From: Splendidivirga corallicola
Lineage (GTDB): Bacteria; Bacteroidota; Bacteroidia; Cytophagales; Cyclobacteriaceae
Length of the DNA stretch: 64,000 nt
Reading direction: 5' to 3'
Assembly: GCA_030442035.1 (NCBI GenBank)
Contig: JAUJEA010000002.1
Location: forward strand, 186,001-250,000
The position numbers and the translations under genes are program-made. The notes under the pieces are model-generated. The model did no database searches. It had not been told where the DNA came from and worked only from the letters and a program-made list of their open reading frames with translations. Every line of letters begins with the position of its first letter. Within the stretch, counting starts at the first letter, position 1. Shown one piece after another: positions 18,058 to 25,641 of the stretch.

Positions 18058-20727
18058 TTATTCAGACCTCAAGCTATTGACAGGATTTGATAAAGCCGCC
18101 TTGATCGACTGATAGCTAATGGTAAAAATGGCAATCATTAATGCCATTAAACCAGCTACTAAAAAAACATCCCAACTTATTTCCGTTCGATAAACAAAAT
18201 CTTCCAACCATTTTTGCATTATTTTCCAAGCTATGGGAATGGCAATGATCAAAGATATGAGCACAAGCTTTACAAAGTTGAGTGTGAGCAATTGGAATAA
18301 GCTTCCCAGCGAAGCACCCAGAACTTTGCGTATGCCGATCTCCCGATGTCGCTGTTCGGTTATGAAGGCTGATAATGCAAACAATCCAAGGCAAGCAACG
18401 ATGATCGCCAATATGGCGAAACCGGTAAATATCTGACTGGTTTGCCGTACGTCTTTGTACATGTGAGCATAGGTCTCATCCAAAAAAGTATATCTGATAG
18501 GTTGATTGGGCATGAATGTCTCCCAAACAGTTGTAATAGACCTAAGTATATCGGGCATGTTTTCAGTTTGCACTTTTACAGTCATAATCGATCCAAAATC
18601 GCCCAAAGCAAAAGCGAGAGATCCAATATCACCTTTTAAAGATTCAAAGTGAAAATCTTCCACTACACCTATCACAGTCCATGTCCTCCAATTCATGATC
18701 CTTTGACCAACAGGATTTTCAAGCCCTAATTCCCTGGCCATGGTCTGGTTGATGATAATGGATGAAGAATCAGAAGCCATGTCCTTTGAAAACCCTCTAC
18801 CATCCAATAGTTTCATTCCCAAAGTATTGATGTAGTCCTGATCAACCCGCCATATTTGTGCACCGATGCCTTTATCTATCTTACTCCGTCCATCCTTCCA
18901 AAAGGAGTTTTGGTCTCGCTTGGTACCGGAAACTGGCAAATAATGACTGGTAGCAGCATTTTTAACATCGGCTAGTCGCAATAGCTCGTTTTTAAATGGC
19001 TCCATTTTCTCTCCCAGTGTATTAGTACCTTGTATCATAATAACTTGGTCCTTGTCAAAACCCAGCTTTTTATTCAGAATATACTGCATTTGGCGATGTA
19101 CTATAAATGCACCAACAATCAAAACAATGGAAGCTGTAAATTGGAATACCACTGTCGCGTTACGCAATCGTGAACTCTTACTACCACGACTTAAGTGTCC
19201 TTTCAGTACTTCAATGGGTTTAAAGGCAGACAAATAGAGAGATGGATAGATTCCCGCTAAAATTCCGATAACCACTGCTATTAAGGCCAAAAGCGGTATA
19301 AAGTACCATGCTGCCCAAGGAAAAATCAGGGCCTTACCTGACAAGATATTGAAATAAGGCAAAAAAGCCCAAGCGAACAAAGTTCCTAGCGCTACGGATA
19401 TTCCACTAAAGAAAATAGACTCAGTAAGAAATTGTTGAATGATATTTCCTCTAAAAGATCCCACAACTTTTCTCAAACCAACTTCCCTGGCTCTATTAGC
19501 AGATTTTGCTGTGGACAGATTGATAAAATTGATGCAAGCCAACAATAAAATAAAAAAGGCTATAGCGGCAAAAAGCCAAACTATTCTTATATCACGATGT
19601 GGTATTATATCACCAACACCTTCAGATTTTAAACGGATATCTCCAATTAACTGCAGTTGCAATGAAAGATTTTCCTGTGCATCATCAGCATCCTGGCTTT
19701 CGACTTCACGATAGTAGCGAACTATATAATTATCTCGTACAAAAAGTAATTTTTTCTCTAATTCATCGAGATCCGTTCCTTTTCTTAGCAAAACGTAGGA
19801 GTCATAATTATAACAGCACCAATTGGTTTGTTCCCCGGGCCAGAATTCAACTTCTTTTAGTGTGATAAAAAAATCGACCTGTAAATGAGAATTTGATGGG
19901 AAATTTTCCATGACACCGCCTACAACAAATGGATCCGATTCATCCTCATTTAAAATAACGGTCCGGCCAACCGGGTCTTCATTCGGAAAATATTTGTCAG
20001 ACATTCGTCGTGATAATACGATGGACTTGGGTTGCGTAAGCGCATGTGCCTGATTTCCATAGACCATGGGAACCTCCAGTATTTCCAAAAGTTCTTGGTC
20101 GGCATACGCAAATCCTTCCTCATAGTTATTTTGAGTTTGATCTCCTCTTCGAAATTGATTATTTCCAGCATTGTACCAATCATAAGGTATCAGCCGGCCA
20201 GCTTTTTCTATTTCAGGAAAGTTATCTTCCAAGACCTGAGCAATCTGGGCCGGAAAGGCGGGCCATCTTTCATATTCACCCTGATCATTGTAGACATTTA
20301 ATACACGGAAAATCCTATCGCTGTTATCATAGTGCTTGTCATAACTCAATTCGTGTTGAACATACAATGAAATGAGGAGACAAGCTGCAATACCGATGGC
20401 AAAGCCACCGATCTTTATAAAGGAGTACATCTTATATTTAAAAAGATTTCTCCAGGCTATCTTGGAATAATTTTGAAACATGGCATAATGATTTGAGTTT
20501 ATTGACCTTGATTTTCTGAAAGCAAAAGGACGGAGATAATTGATCACCTGATACCAGTAATTGAGTTTAGCTTTGAAGGATGGCTTTCTTTTCAACATTT
20601 GATAGAACTTCTCATCCAGATCACCTAATACTTCTTCCACGAGATCATCTCTCAGGAACTGTAATAAGAACCATGCTGCCAATCCGGGTGGATGAGGTCC
20701 GTTGAATTGTTTTTCTTTTTGTGCCAT
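18058..20727 (-). CDS. FtsX/MacB-type ABC permease with prefix domain (first permease of third operon)
   Basis: A protein of 889 residues: prefix domain (DDLVEEVLGDLDEKFYQ), TM1 (IKIGGFAIGIAACLLISLYV), MacB-like periplasmic domain, FtsX half with REVGLRKVVGS, second periplasmic domain, FtsX half with REIGIRKVLGA and tail NPVNSLRSE. The ATG follows the padR stop codon with no gap (TAAATG), so the two are coupled. The periplasmic part has little visible likeness to the other copies apart from framework motifs. Family certain, role unknown. Confidence 0.9.
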   Translation of the reverse strand: MAQKEKQFNGPHPPGLAAWFLLQFLRDDLVEEVLGDLDEKFYQMLKRKPSFKAKLNYWYQVINYLRPFAFRKSRSINSNHYAMFQNYSKIAWRNLFKYKMYSFIKIGGFAIGIAACLLISLYVQHELSYDKHYDNSDRIFRVLNVYNDQGEYERWPAFPAQIAQVLEDNFPEIEKAGRLIPYDWYNAGNNQFRRGDQTQNNYEEGFAYADQELLEILEVPMVYGNQAHALTQPKSIVLSRRMSDKYFPNEDPVGRTVILNEDESDPFVVGGVMENFPSNSHLQVDFFITLKEVEFWPGEQTNWCCYNYDSYVLLRKGTDLDELEKKLLFVRDNYIVRYYREVESQDADDAQENLSLQLQLIGDIRLKSEGVGDIIPHRDIRIVWLFAAIAFFILLLACINFINLSTAKSANRAREVGLRKVVGSFRGNIIQQFLTESIFFSGISVALGTLFAWAFLPYFNILSGKALIFPWAAWYFIPLLALIAVVIGILAGIYPSLYLSAFKPIEVLKGHLSRGSKSSRLRNATVVFQFTASIVLIVGAFIVHRQMQYILNKKLGFDKDQVIMIQGTNTLGEKMEPFKNELLRLADVKNAATSHYLPVSGTKRDQNSFWKDGRSKIDKGIGAQIWRVDQDYINTLGMKLLDGRGFSKDMASDSSSIIINQTMARELGLENPVGQRIMNWRTWTVIGVVEDFHFESLKGDIGSLAFALGDFGSIMTVKVQTENMPDILRSITTVWETFMPNQPIRYTFLDETYAHMYKDVRQTSQIFTGFAILAIIVACLGLFALSAFITEQRHREIGIRKVLGASLGSLFQLLTLNFVKLVLISLIIAIPIAWKIMQKWLEDFVYRTEISWDVFLVAGLMALMIAIFTISYQSIKAALSNPVNSLRSE

Positions 20728-21075
20728 TTATTTAAGTCCGAAGTCCAGCTTTCCGGTGGCAAAGGCAGGGTATTGCCTCCATAGGGATAGCTTGAAGTCT
20801 CTTGAAGCCTCCAGAGCTCTTTCACCACTCGCTGTGATGGTATAGATGCGTTTCCGTCTCCCTCCTCTTTCCGCAGAGGATTTCCCCATTTCTGATGTCA
20901 GAAAACCTTTATCCTCTAACCGGTTAAGTGTGGAGTGAACGGCACCAATGGATACGGATCTGTTGGTTTGGGATTCGAATTCTTCTGCGATCTTAAATGC
21001 ATAAGCTTCTTCTCCCAGGATTCCTACCAACAATAAGATGACCTCTTCAAATTCTCCTAATCGTGTTTCTTTCAT
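20728..21075 (-). CDS. PadR-family transcriptional regulator (third permease operon)
   Basis: A 115-residue PadR protein: N-terminal helix LGEFEEVILLLVGIL, recognition region SIGAVHSTLNRLEDKGFL, and wing ERGGRRKRIY. It opens the operon 18058-15412-12771. A 20 bp perfect inverted repeat surrounds its -7 element, which suggests negative autoregulation (inference). The three PadR proteins share the first helix and the wing but differ in the recognition helix, in keeping with their three different operators. Confidence 0.93.
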   Translation of the reverse strand: MKETRLGEFEEVILLLVGILGEEAYAFKIAEEFESQTNRSVSIGAVHSTLNRLEDKGFLTSEMGKSSAERGGRRKRIYTITASGERALEASRDFKLSLWRQYPAFATGKLDFGLK

Positions 21076-21080
21076 TATGT

Positions 21081-21137
21081 TACTAAATTGTAGAACAAAT
21101 ATAGAAAATAAAATTTAATTTGTTCTACAATTTAGTA
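21081..21137 (-). promoter_or_regulatory. Operator/promoter of third padR: 20 bp perfect inverted repeat around a -7 element
   Basis: TACTAAATTGTAGAACAAAT (21081-21100) recurs as its exact reverse complement at 21118-21137, with arm starts 37 bp apart. Towards padR, TATATTTG (21096-21103) straddles the inner edge of the proximal arm, ending about 20 bp before the ATG. Position and layout are the same as at 12650-12705, but the arm sequence is unrelated. A 20 bp perfect match in AT-rich DNA is very unlikely by chance. Confidence 0.78.
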
Positions 21138-21235
21138 GGAAATGATAATTGGCCGGTTAGCTATTGGCTTTTAGGTATTAGGTTTTGGTAATTTTGAGTT
21201 TTGAGTTATGAATTTTGAGTGGGGTGGTTTCACTT

Positions 21236-21706
21236 CTATTTCAGGTTAACCTTCAATATTCGAAGAATTTCATTTCGAAGGTTATTATTATCTATATGGT
21301 CAGCCGTTCTTTTAGCTAACAATGGAATAAACCAACCGGAATCGTGGTCAAAAGGTGCTGGAAGCCCTGATCCATTATAAGTTACTTTAGCCACTTTTTC
21401 CGCTAATATGATATAACTTTCTGGCCTATAATCTGGATTTTCAAGTGAGAAAGTTCTGATTTTGGAAAATTGCTTGTGAGCTTGCCCCCATTTATTTTCA
21501 TCTTCAGTTATATCGTAGAGCTCTCTCACATACACAGGAATTTCAGATAAATAGTTTTCAAAAGTCTGTAAAAGAGTCGTTCCCCAACCCGGTCGGGCTT
21601 TCTCTGGAACTGCCTCAAATATTTGTCTTCCTAGTTCTATGTTGTCTTCTAGTTCTTTGAGTGTCATTTTAGCGTGCAGTATTTGCAAGTATCTTGGTTG
21701 GCTCAC
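21236..21706 (-). CDS. Hypothetical protein, 156 aa
   Basis: Not recognised. A soluble, mixed-charge protein with no signal peptide or membrane helix. The long reading starts with GTG at 21706 (MSQPRYLQ); an ATG 13 codons in (21667, MTLKELEDN) is an equal candidate. The middle looks helical (TLKELEDNIELGRQIF, TLLQTFENYLSEIPVYVREL). It lies 16 bp downstream of the 21723 gene in the same direction, so the two may be co-transcribed. It is in an accessory patch next to toxin-antitoxin genes; an immunity or antitoxin-type role is possible but nothing in the sequence proves it. Confidence 0.6.
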   Translation of the reverse strand: MSQPRYLQILHAKMTLKELEDNIELGRQIFEAVPEKARPGWGTTLLQTFENYLSEIPVYVRELYDITEDENKWGQAHKQFSKIRTFSLENPDYRPESYIILAEKVAKVTYNGSGLPAPFDHDSGWFIPLLAKRTADHIDNNNLRNEILRILKVNLK

Positions 21707-21722
21707 GGTGTTCTAGCACTAG

Positions 21723-22055
21723 TCATACGCTATCTTTTTCAATTTTACTAAATATGGATGTAAGCTCGCCTTGTTCCATAAGTTCGTAGATTACTTTTTC
21801 TATATCTGTTCTTGAGCATCTATCTATTAAGATCATATCACTGGCCCAAAGGTATTTACCAGACAGATTTTCACCAGTTTTCATGTTCTTATCGGTAAGA
21901 GTACAAATATTGGAGTAAGTAAAAAAAGAACCAATATATCTTTCTCCATTTGTCAGGGTTACAATGACATCTGTGTTGTCATTTTCGTAGTTCCATTCGC
22001 CCTCTACCCATTCTTCGGCTTCTATCCAGATCTCTTTAATATCAATCATATCCAT
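21723..22055 (-). CDS. Hypothetical protein, 110 aa
   Basis: Not recognised with certainty. A small acidic protein whose centre (DVIVTLTNGERYIGSFFTYS) looks like a beta-sheet core, followed by an aromatic segment (KYLWASDMILID) and a C-terminal helix (DIEKVIYELMEQGEL). Small single-domain acidic proteins of this kind often occur next to polymorphic toxins as immunity proteins, but no toxin is seen beside it. It starts with ATG and is followed after 16 bp by the 21236 gene. Confidence 0.6.
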   Translation of the reverse strand: MDMIDIKEIWIEAEEWVEGEWNYENDNTDVIVTLTNGERYIGSFFTYSNICTLTDKNMKTGENLSGKYLWASDMILIDRCSRTDIEKVIYELMEQGELTSIFSKIEKDSV

Positions 22056-22162
22056 AGAATCTGTATTGTCTAGCTCTTTGTGTCCTTTCCAGTTCCAGCA
22101 CTTAGACGGTTCTTAATGAAAACAGCGTCGGGATGTTCCAAAAGAATTCTTGTTGTGTGTTT

Positions 22163-22762
22163 TTATTCATAAACAGTCGCTCCTTTGAGTATTTGAGCGA
22201 AAATCCTCCATGTTGGCGTATCAGATGAAGTATCAAATTTCATATTCTCATAATACCCATCTATATCCTGGGCATATGCGCTTATTCCCTCAATGAAATC
22301 TTCAATCCTCTTATTTTCCCATTTGCTCCCTTCCTTTTTATATTCATTTAAAAGGTTGCTCACGAAAGCACTAAATGATTCTCTATCAGTCACACGAATA
22401 GTTCCATCGTCGATATTTTCATCACTTTTTACTTTATAATAGTATGGATAATCAGGACAATGAAATGGATCATTTTCTTCACCGAATTTATCTTCAATTT
22501 CTTTCGGTAAATATTTGTCCAAGACTTGATAATAGATTTTACTAATCATTGAATAAGCTCCCGAATCCTTGTTACCCAAATAGACTTCAATGTCCTCAAT
22601 CGTAGGGAAATGCATTGGCTGATGGAAAAAGCGATTGAACTCTTGAAATGTTTTATATATGAGCATAAAATCTTTCAATTTTATCTCAATTGTTTTTTCA
22701 GAATCAATAGAATCTAATCCAAATTCAATTTGTTCGTTAACATCTTTTGATTTAGTATTCAT
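22163..22762 (-). CDS. Hypothetical protein with C-terminal DUF7660-like domain
   Basis: A protein of 199 residues. The C-terminal ~85 residues (TDRESFSAFVSNLLNEYKKE, WENKRIEDFIEG, AQDIDGYYEN, PTWRIFAQILKGATVYE) match the pattern recalled for DUF7660: a W-N helix, the D-x-D-G-Y-Y segment and a final P-x-W-x-x-F-A helix. The N-terminal ~100 residues are separate and unrecognised (FMLIYKTFQEFNRFF, PDYPYYYK). No signal peptide or membrane helix. It stands alone, with over 100 bp on each side, in an accessory patch. Function unknown. Confidence 0.68.
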   Translation of the reverse strand: MNTKSKDVNEQIEFGLDSIDSEKTIEIKLKDFMLIYKTFQEFNRFFHQPMHFPTIEDIEVYLGNKDSGAYSMISKIYYQVLDKYLPKEIEDKFGEENDPFHCPDYPYYYKVKSDENIDDGTIRVTDRESFSAFVSNLLNEYKKEGSKWENKRIEDFIEGISAYAQDIDGYYENMKFDTSSDTPTWRIFAQILKGATVYE

Positions 22763-22871
22763 GTTTTTCTATGCGCTATAACGGTTAATATAAAGAGCAT
22801 TTTATCAATATTATGGCTTATTTTATTTCTTTCTGTGTTCTAAATATTCTATTACTATTTGTGGTCTAATA

Positions 22872-23025
22872 CCAACTGTTCGAAACATGTTGTTCTATAC
22901 CCATATCTCTTTGGACTCATAATCCAAGCTTTACACTTTTTAATTAAGCGCTTTGTGGTGGACAATATACCCTTGCTCATTCATTTTGGCCCATTCGTTC
23001 TAGGACTCAAGTCCAGAACAGAAAG
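22872..23025 (-). repeat. ~150 bp repeat, copy 1 (downstream of hipT)
   Basis: Begins CCAACTGTTCGAAACATG and ends near CAAGTCCAGAACAG. It aligns along its whole length with 24958-25109, with shared blocks ATAATCCAAGCTT, ACACTTTT, CCCATTCGTTC and CAAGTCC. The ends form an imperfect inverted repeat (CTGTTC / GAACAG). It lies about 75 bp past the stop of hipT, on the downstream side. It fills most of the 339 bp gap between the DUF7660-like gene and hipT; nothing else was seen there. Confidence 0.75.
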
Positions 23026-23101
23026 GATGAATCTGCTATGAGGTCATATTAGCACTTACACTTACTTACCTTTTGAGTCATTTTTTATTAAAATTCTTAG
23101 C

Positions 23102-24088
23102 TCATACGTTCATCAATTGTTTTAACCTTCCCTGATAAGATTGCCAATAATTCCTTTTGGTTTTATCATTGAGGAAAGAAGCAGCCACCATTTTCTGAAC
23201 CAAATCGGATTTTGATAACATTAATGATATAATCTTATCGAAAATCTTTTCCTGGATTCCTGCATTCTCTGCGAGTATGGCAAATTGTTGACTAATTCTC
23301 CCTTGTGCTAAATTTCTTGGTAATAGACCATCATCAAGAGCAAAGTCTTTATCTTCGATATGAATACGGCTATTTAGCAGGTCATATGCTGGGCTTAGCC
23401 GGTAATCACCCATTGAAGTTTCTAGCAATGAAAAGTTTTTAAAATGAGCATCGCCATTTGAAAACAGATAATTAAATACAAGTATTTTCAACAATTTAGG
23501 TGCTTCCAATTTGTAAACAGGTAAATACTTCTCCATTAGTTGGAATAACTCTAAATAATTTCCTAAATACTTATAATGTTCTCCATGGGTTTGTGGTGTT
23601 CTTTCAGCTAGTGATGCAAAATCATCCTGCGCTAGTTTAGTCCCATCTTCCTTCACATCAAACCGCTTTGTAATATAAGCCGGGGCACCATTTTCAAAGA
23701 ATATTAGTGCATTTTCAGCTATCTCTATTCCATAGACCTGTCGTGCCAATTGCATGGTTAAGTGTTCGTTAGCTGGTATTTGGTCGGGCTTTTTACCTGC
23801 ACTCGGAATAGGTTTTAAAATATAAGTTCCCCGTTCTCCTTCATTGATGAGCCGTAGTTTATTTTTTTCAAGTATTACAGAGAATTTCTCTTGTACTCCA
23901 GAAATAGATAAATATTTGCGGTTTTCATCAAAAAGCTCATCTGTTTCCGCGTTAGAAGCCGGTGAATGGTAAGGCAATACATGAGATACCTTCTTACCCC
24001 GAAACACTCTATCCAAACAGGTTCTGCTGTAGGTATTAAATCCTTGTGCCAGCGTGCCGGGGCAATATTTTATTTCTGGCATACTCAT
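23102..24088 (-). CDS. hipT: HipT-type serine/threonine kinase toxin (HipBST system)
   Basis: A protein of 328 residues made of the HipA kinase core only. The Gly-rich loop carries S61-I-S63-G-V-Q-E-K, the SxS signature of HipT kinases where autophosphorylation is known in the E. coli O127 homologue. The catalytic loop is N211-G-D213-A-H215-F-K217-N218, and the metal site is in SPAYDLL (D236). The N-subdomain-1 found in full-length HipA is missing here and encoded separately by hipS. In the known system HipT phosphorylates tryptophanyl-tRNA synthetase; the target here is inferred. The ATG overlaps the hipS stop (ATGA). All catalytic residues look intact. Confidence 0.9.
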   Translation of the reverse strand: MSMPEIKYCPGTLAQGFNTYSRTCLDRVFRGKKVSHVLPYHSPASNAETDELFDENRKYLSISGVQEKFSVILEKNKLRLINEGERGTYILKPIPSAGKKPDQIPANEHLTMQLARQVYGIEIAENALIFFENGAPAYITKRFDVKEDGTKLAQDDFASLAERTPQTHGEHYKYLGNYLELFQLMEKYLPVYKLEAPKLLKILVFNYLFSNGDAHFKNFSLLETSMGDYRLSPAYDLLNSRIHIEDKDFALDDGLLPRNLAQGRISQQFAILAENAGIQEKIFDKIISLMLSKSDLVQKMVAASFLNDKTKRNYWQSYQGRLKQLMNV

Positions 24089-24414
24089 GAATTTTCTATT
24101 TTGACAACCCTAATTGCACCGATACTGTCGTCTTTTGCAGTAGTCATTAGCAATCCGAAGTAATCATCCTGATCAATCCTATTGTGCTTACATACTACTT
24201 GTTTGTTGGAACCTTCTGGTAGTATGTTAAAAAAAAATGGGAATAAGAATTTTGAATGATATTCTCGCCTATTTTTTGGTAGTGTAAGACTGATACCAGG
24301 TTTATTATTATCCTCCATCCAGATAGTATGATAACGGAATGTGAATGAACCATCGTCATGTTGTGTCAATATTCCGGCTTCTTCATCTTTGTATAATATT
24401 TTTGCAATCCTCAT
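24085..24414 (-). CDS. hipS: HipS-type antitoxin (HipA N-subdomain-1 as a separate protein)
   Basis: A protein of 109 residues resembling the HipA N-terminal subdomain: ILTQHDDGSFTFRYH, then a strand with P-G-I-S-L-T-L-P, and SKFLFPFFFNILPEGSNKQV followed by DDYFGLLMTTAKDDSIGAIRV. In HipBST systems this small protein, not HipB, is the antitoxin of HipT. It overlaps both neighbours by ATGA junctions (24411-24414 and 24085-24088), giving the order hipB-hipS-hipT. Confidence 0.88.
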   Translation of the reverse strand: MRIAKILYKDEEAGILTQHDDGSFTFRYHTIWMEDNNKPGISLTLPKNRREYHSKFLFPFFFNILPEGSNKQVVCKHNRIDQDDYFGLLMTTAKDDSIGAIRVVKIENS

Positions 24415-24632
24415 TTGCTACGCGATACATTTTTAAGTTTTAGACACACCTCCAAACCCAATACATCGGCTAATTTTTGCAATGTTAGTAGCGTAGGATT
24501 TCCCTTCCCACTTTCGAATTGTTTTAAGGTCCTTAAGCCTACACCCGATAGCTCAGCTAAACTTTCCTGAGTTACCCTTAACATTTTCCTTCTCTCCTTA
24601 ATGGTATTTATTAACTCTTCAAAGTGCATCAT
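24411..24632 (-). CDS. hipB: HipB-type XRE-family DNA-binding protein
   Basis: A 73-residue Xre/Cro helix-turn-helix protein (MLRVTQESLAELSGVGLRTL, FESGKGNPTLLTLQKLADVL). It probably represses the hipBST operon and boosts HipS action, as known for the E. coli O127 system. Two ATG codons stand in a row (24627-24632). A TATTTTTG -7 element lies 17 bp before the start, and inverted repeats surround it. Confidence 0.9.
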   Translation of the reverse strand: MMHFEELINTIKERRKMLRVTQESLAELSGVGLRTLKQFESGKGNPTLLTLQKLADVLGLEVCLKLKNVSRSK

Positions 24633-24760
24633 ACTGCTCTATTTTACACAAAAATACAATCAATTTTACCAATTACAACAATAAGTGCCTTTTAATACAC
24701 TTATTTATAAATTTGCTATCATTGGAATTGAGATTTCATCAAATAGAGCAATATAATGCA
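24625..24760 (-). promoter_or_regulatory. hipBST promoter region with two nested inverted repeats
   Basis: TATTTTTG (24649-24656, minus strand) matches TAnnTTTG, with a TTG about 19 bp further upstream. AATAAGTG (24680-24687) faces CACTTATT (24698-24705), a likely operator. A wider pair of arms, 24625-24644 and 24741-24760, are reverse complements with 18 of 20 bases matching; the inner arm covers the two hipB start codons. HipB dimers could bind either pair (inference). Confidence 0.55.
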
Positions 24761-24830
24761 CTATTTTATGGTACGTATTTTAGAATTGCTGGTATGTCTC
24801 AATTAGATTAAGTAAGCATATTTGGCTTTG

Positions 24831-24958
24831 ATAGCTTTAAAGCTATTATTCTTATTCAAAAAAAATGGTCCAATCTTCTCATAGAGCTTGCTGTTTGTTA
24901 GCTATCGTCTGTAAATAAATATCAACCAATTGGTACGTTTTGTCAATTAACTCTTTTC
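24831..24958 (-). pseudogene. Duplicated 3' end of the serine hydrolase gene (remnant)
   Basis: These ~128 bp align closely with 25642-25767, which contains the last codons and stop of the serine hydrolase gene. The coding part reads ELIDKTYQLVDIYLQTIANK, one residue different from the real end (VDNYLQ), and the stop codon has become a sense codon. The remnant stops exactly where the ~150 bp repeat begins (24958). A 16 bp perfect palindrome (ATAGCTTTAAAGCTAT, 24831-24846) marks its other end; the gene-side copy has only a degenerate version. Confidence 0.72.
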
Positions 24959-25109
24959 CAACTGTTCGGAACATGCTGTCCCATAACCATATGTCTTTGG
25001 ACACATAATCCAAGCTTACACTTTTAATTTAGCGCCTATGGCAGGCAACATGCCCTTTACCTATTCACTTCAAGCCCATTCGTTCGAGATTTCAAGTCCC
25101 AAACAGGAA
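24958..25109 (-). repeat. ~150 bp repeat, copy 2 (downstream of the small membrane protein gene)
   Basis: Begins CCAACTGTTCGGAACATG and ends CAAGTCCCAAACAG; homologous to 22872-23025. Terminal inverted repeats are slightly better here (CTGTTCGGAACATG against the complement of the other end, 11 of 14). It starts 7 bp after the stop of the 25117 gene and abuts the duplicated serine-hydrolase end on its other side. The gene-then-element arrangement in one orientation recalls integron cassettes, although the ends do not match the attC core consensus well. Confidence 0.75.
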
Positions 25110-25116
25110 GTGTCGT

Positions 25117-25587
25117 TTATTCTTTTTTAATATCTTTTACATCGTATTTTTCAAAATCCGGTCTTTCCGTTTTTTGCCAGAAAAATTTATATCCAGTCTC
25201 CAGGACAGTTATCTCAAAATCACGGGTTGACTTATATACATGCTCGGGCATACTAAAAATTATGGTTGTTCCAATCATTATTAAACCTGTTAAGGTCAAC
25301 AATAAAATTGTCAATATTTTATGGATTCTAATTTTGATTAAAAGCCGGTTAATACAGAAAACTAAAAGAAACCAGAACATAAAGTAAGTCAGAAGGTCGA
25401 TTAAAAACTCAACTACGAAGATTTGTAAGGACATTGATGTATGCCAACCCTCACTTAAATATGCCATTGGAAATCCCGCCATCATTGTGTCCGGAGCATC
25501 AACGGGAAGGACGTACCACCACTTTGTGAATGTCGCAAATGAAATTACTGTTAACGGCAGTACTAATTTCCATGTTAGTTGTTTCAT
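25117..25587 (-). CDS. Small membrane protein of unknown function
   Basis: A protein of 156 residues, not recognised. It has an N-terminal hydrophobic segment (WKLVLPLTVISFATF), a second (IFVVEFLIDLLTYFMFWFLLVF) and a third (ILTILLLTLTGLIMIGTTIIF), and a charged C-terminal tail of about 45 residues ending DVKDIKKE. It sits between copy 2 of the ~150 bp repeat and the serine hydrolase gene, on a segment bracketed by a 125 bp direct duplication, so it was probably acquired or inserted together with the repeat (inference). Confidence 0.65.
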   Translation of the reverse strand: MKQLTWKLVLPLTVISFATFTKWWYVLPVDAPDTMMAGFPMAYLSEGWHTSMSLQIFVVEFLIDLLTYFMFWFLLVFCINRLLIKIRIHKILTILLLTLTGLIMIGTTIIFSMPEHVYKSTRDFEITVLETGYKFFWQKTERPDFEKYDVKDIKKE

Positions 25588-25641
25588 TGTCTGGTTATTT
25601 GTTTAATGATATCCACAATCCAACGTGTCTATCTACTCCAA

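Noticed and set aside
22872-25109. A transposon or insertion sequence formed by the two ~150 bp repeats
   Set aside because: No transposase lies between or beside them, the repeats are direct rather than inverted to each other, and no target-site duplication is evident.
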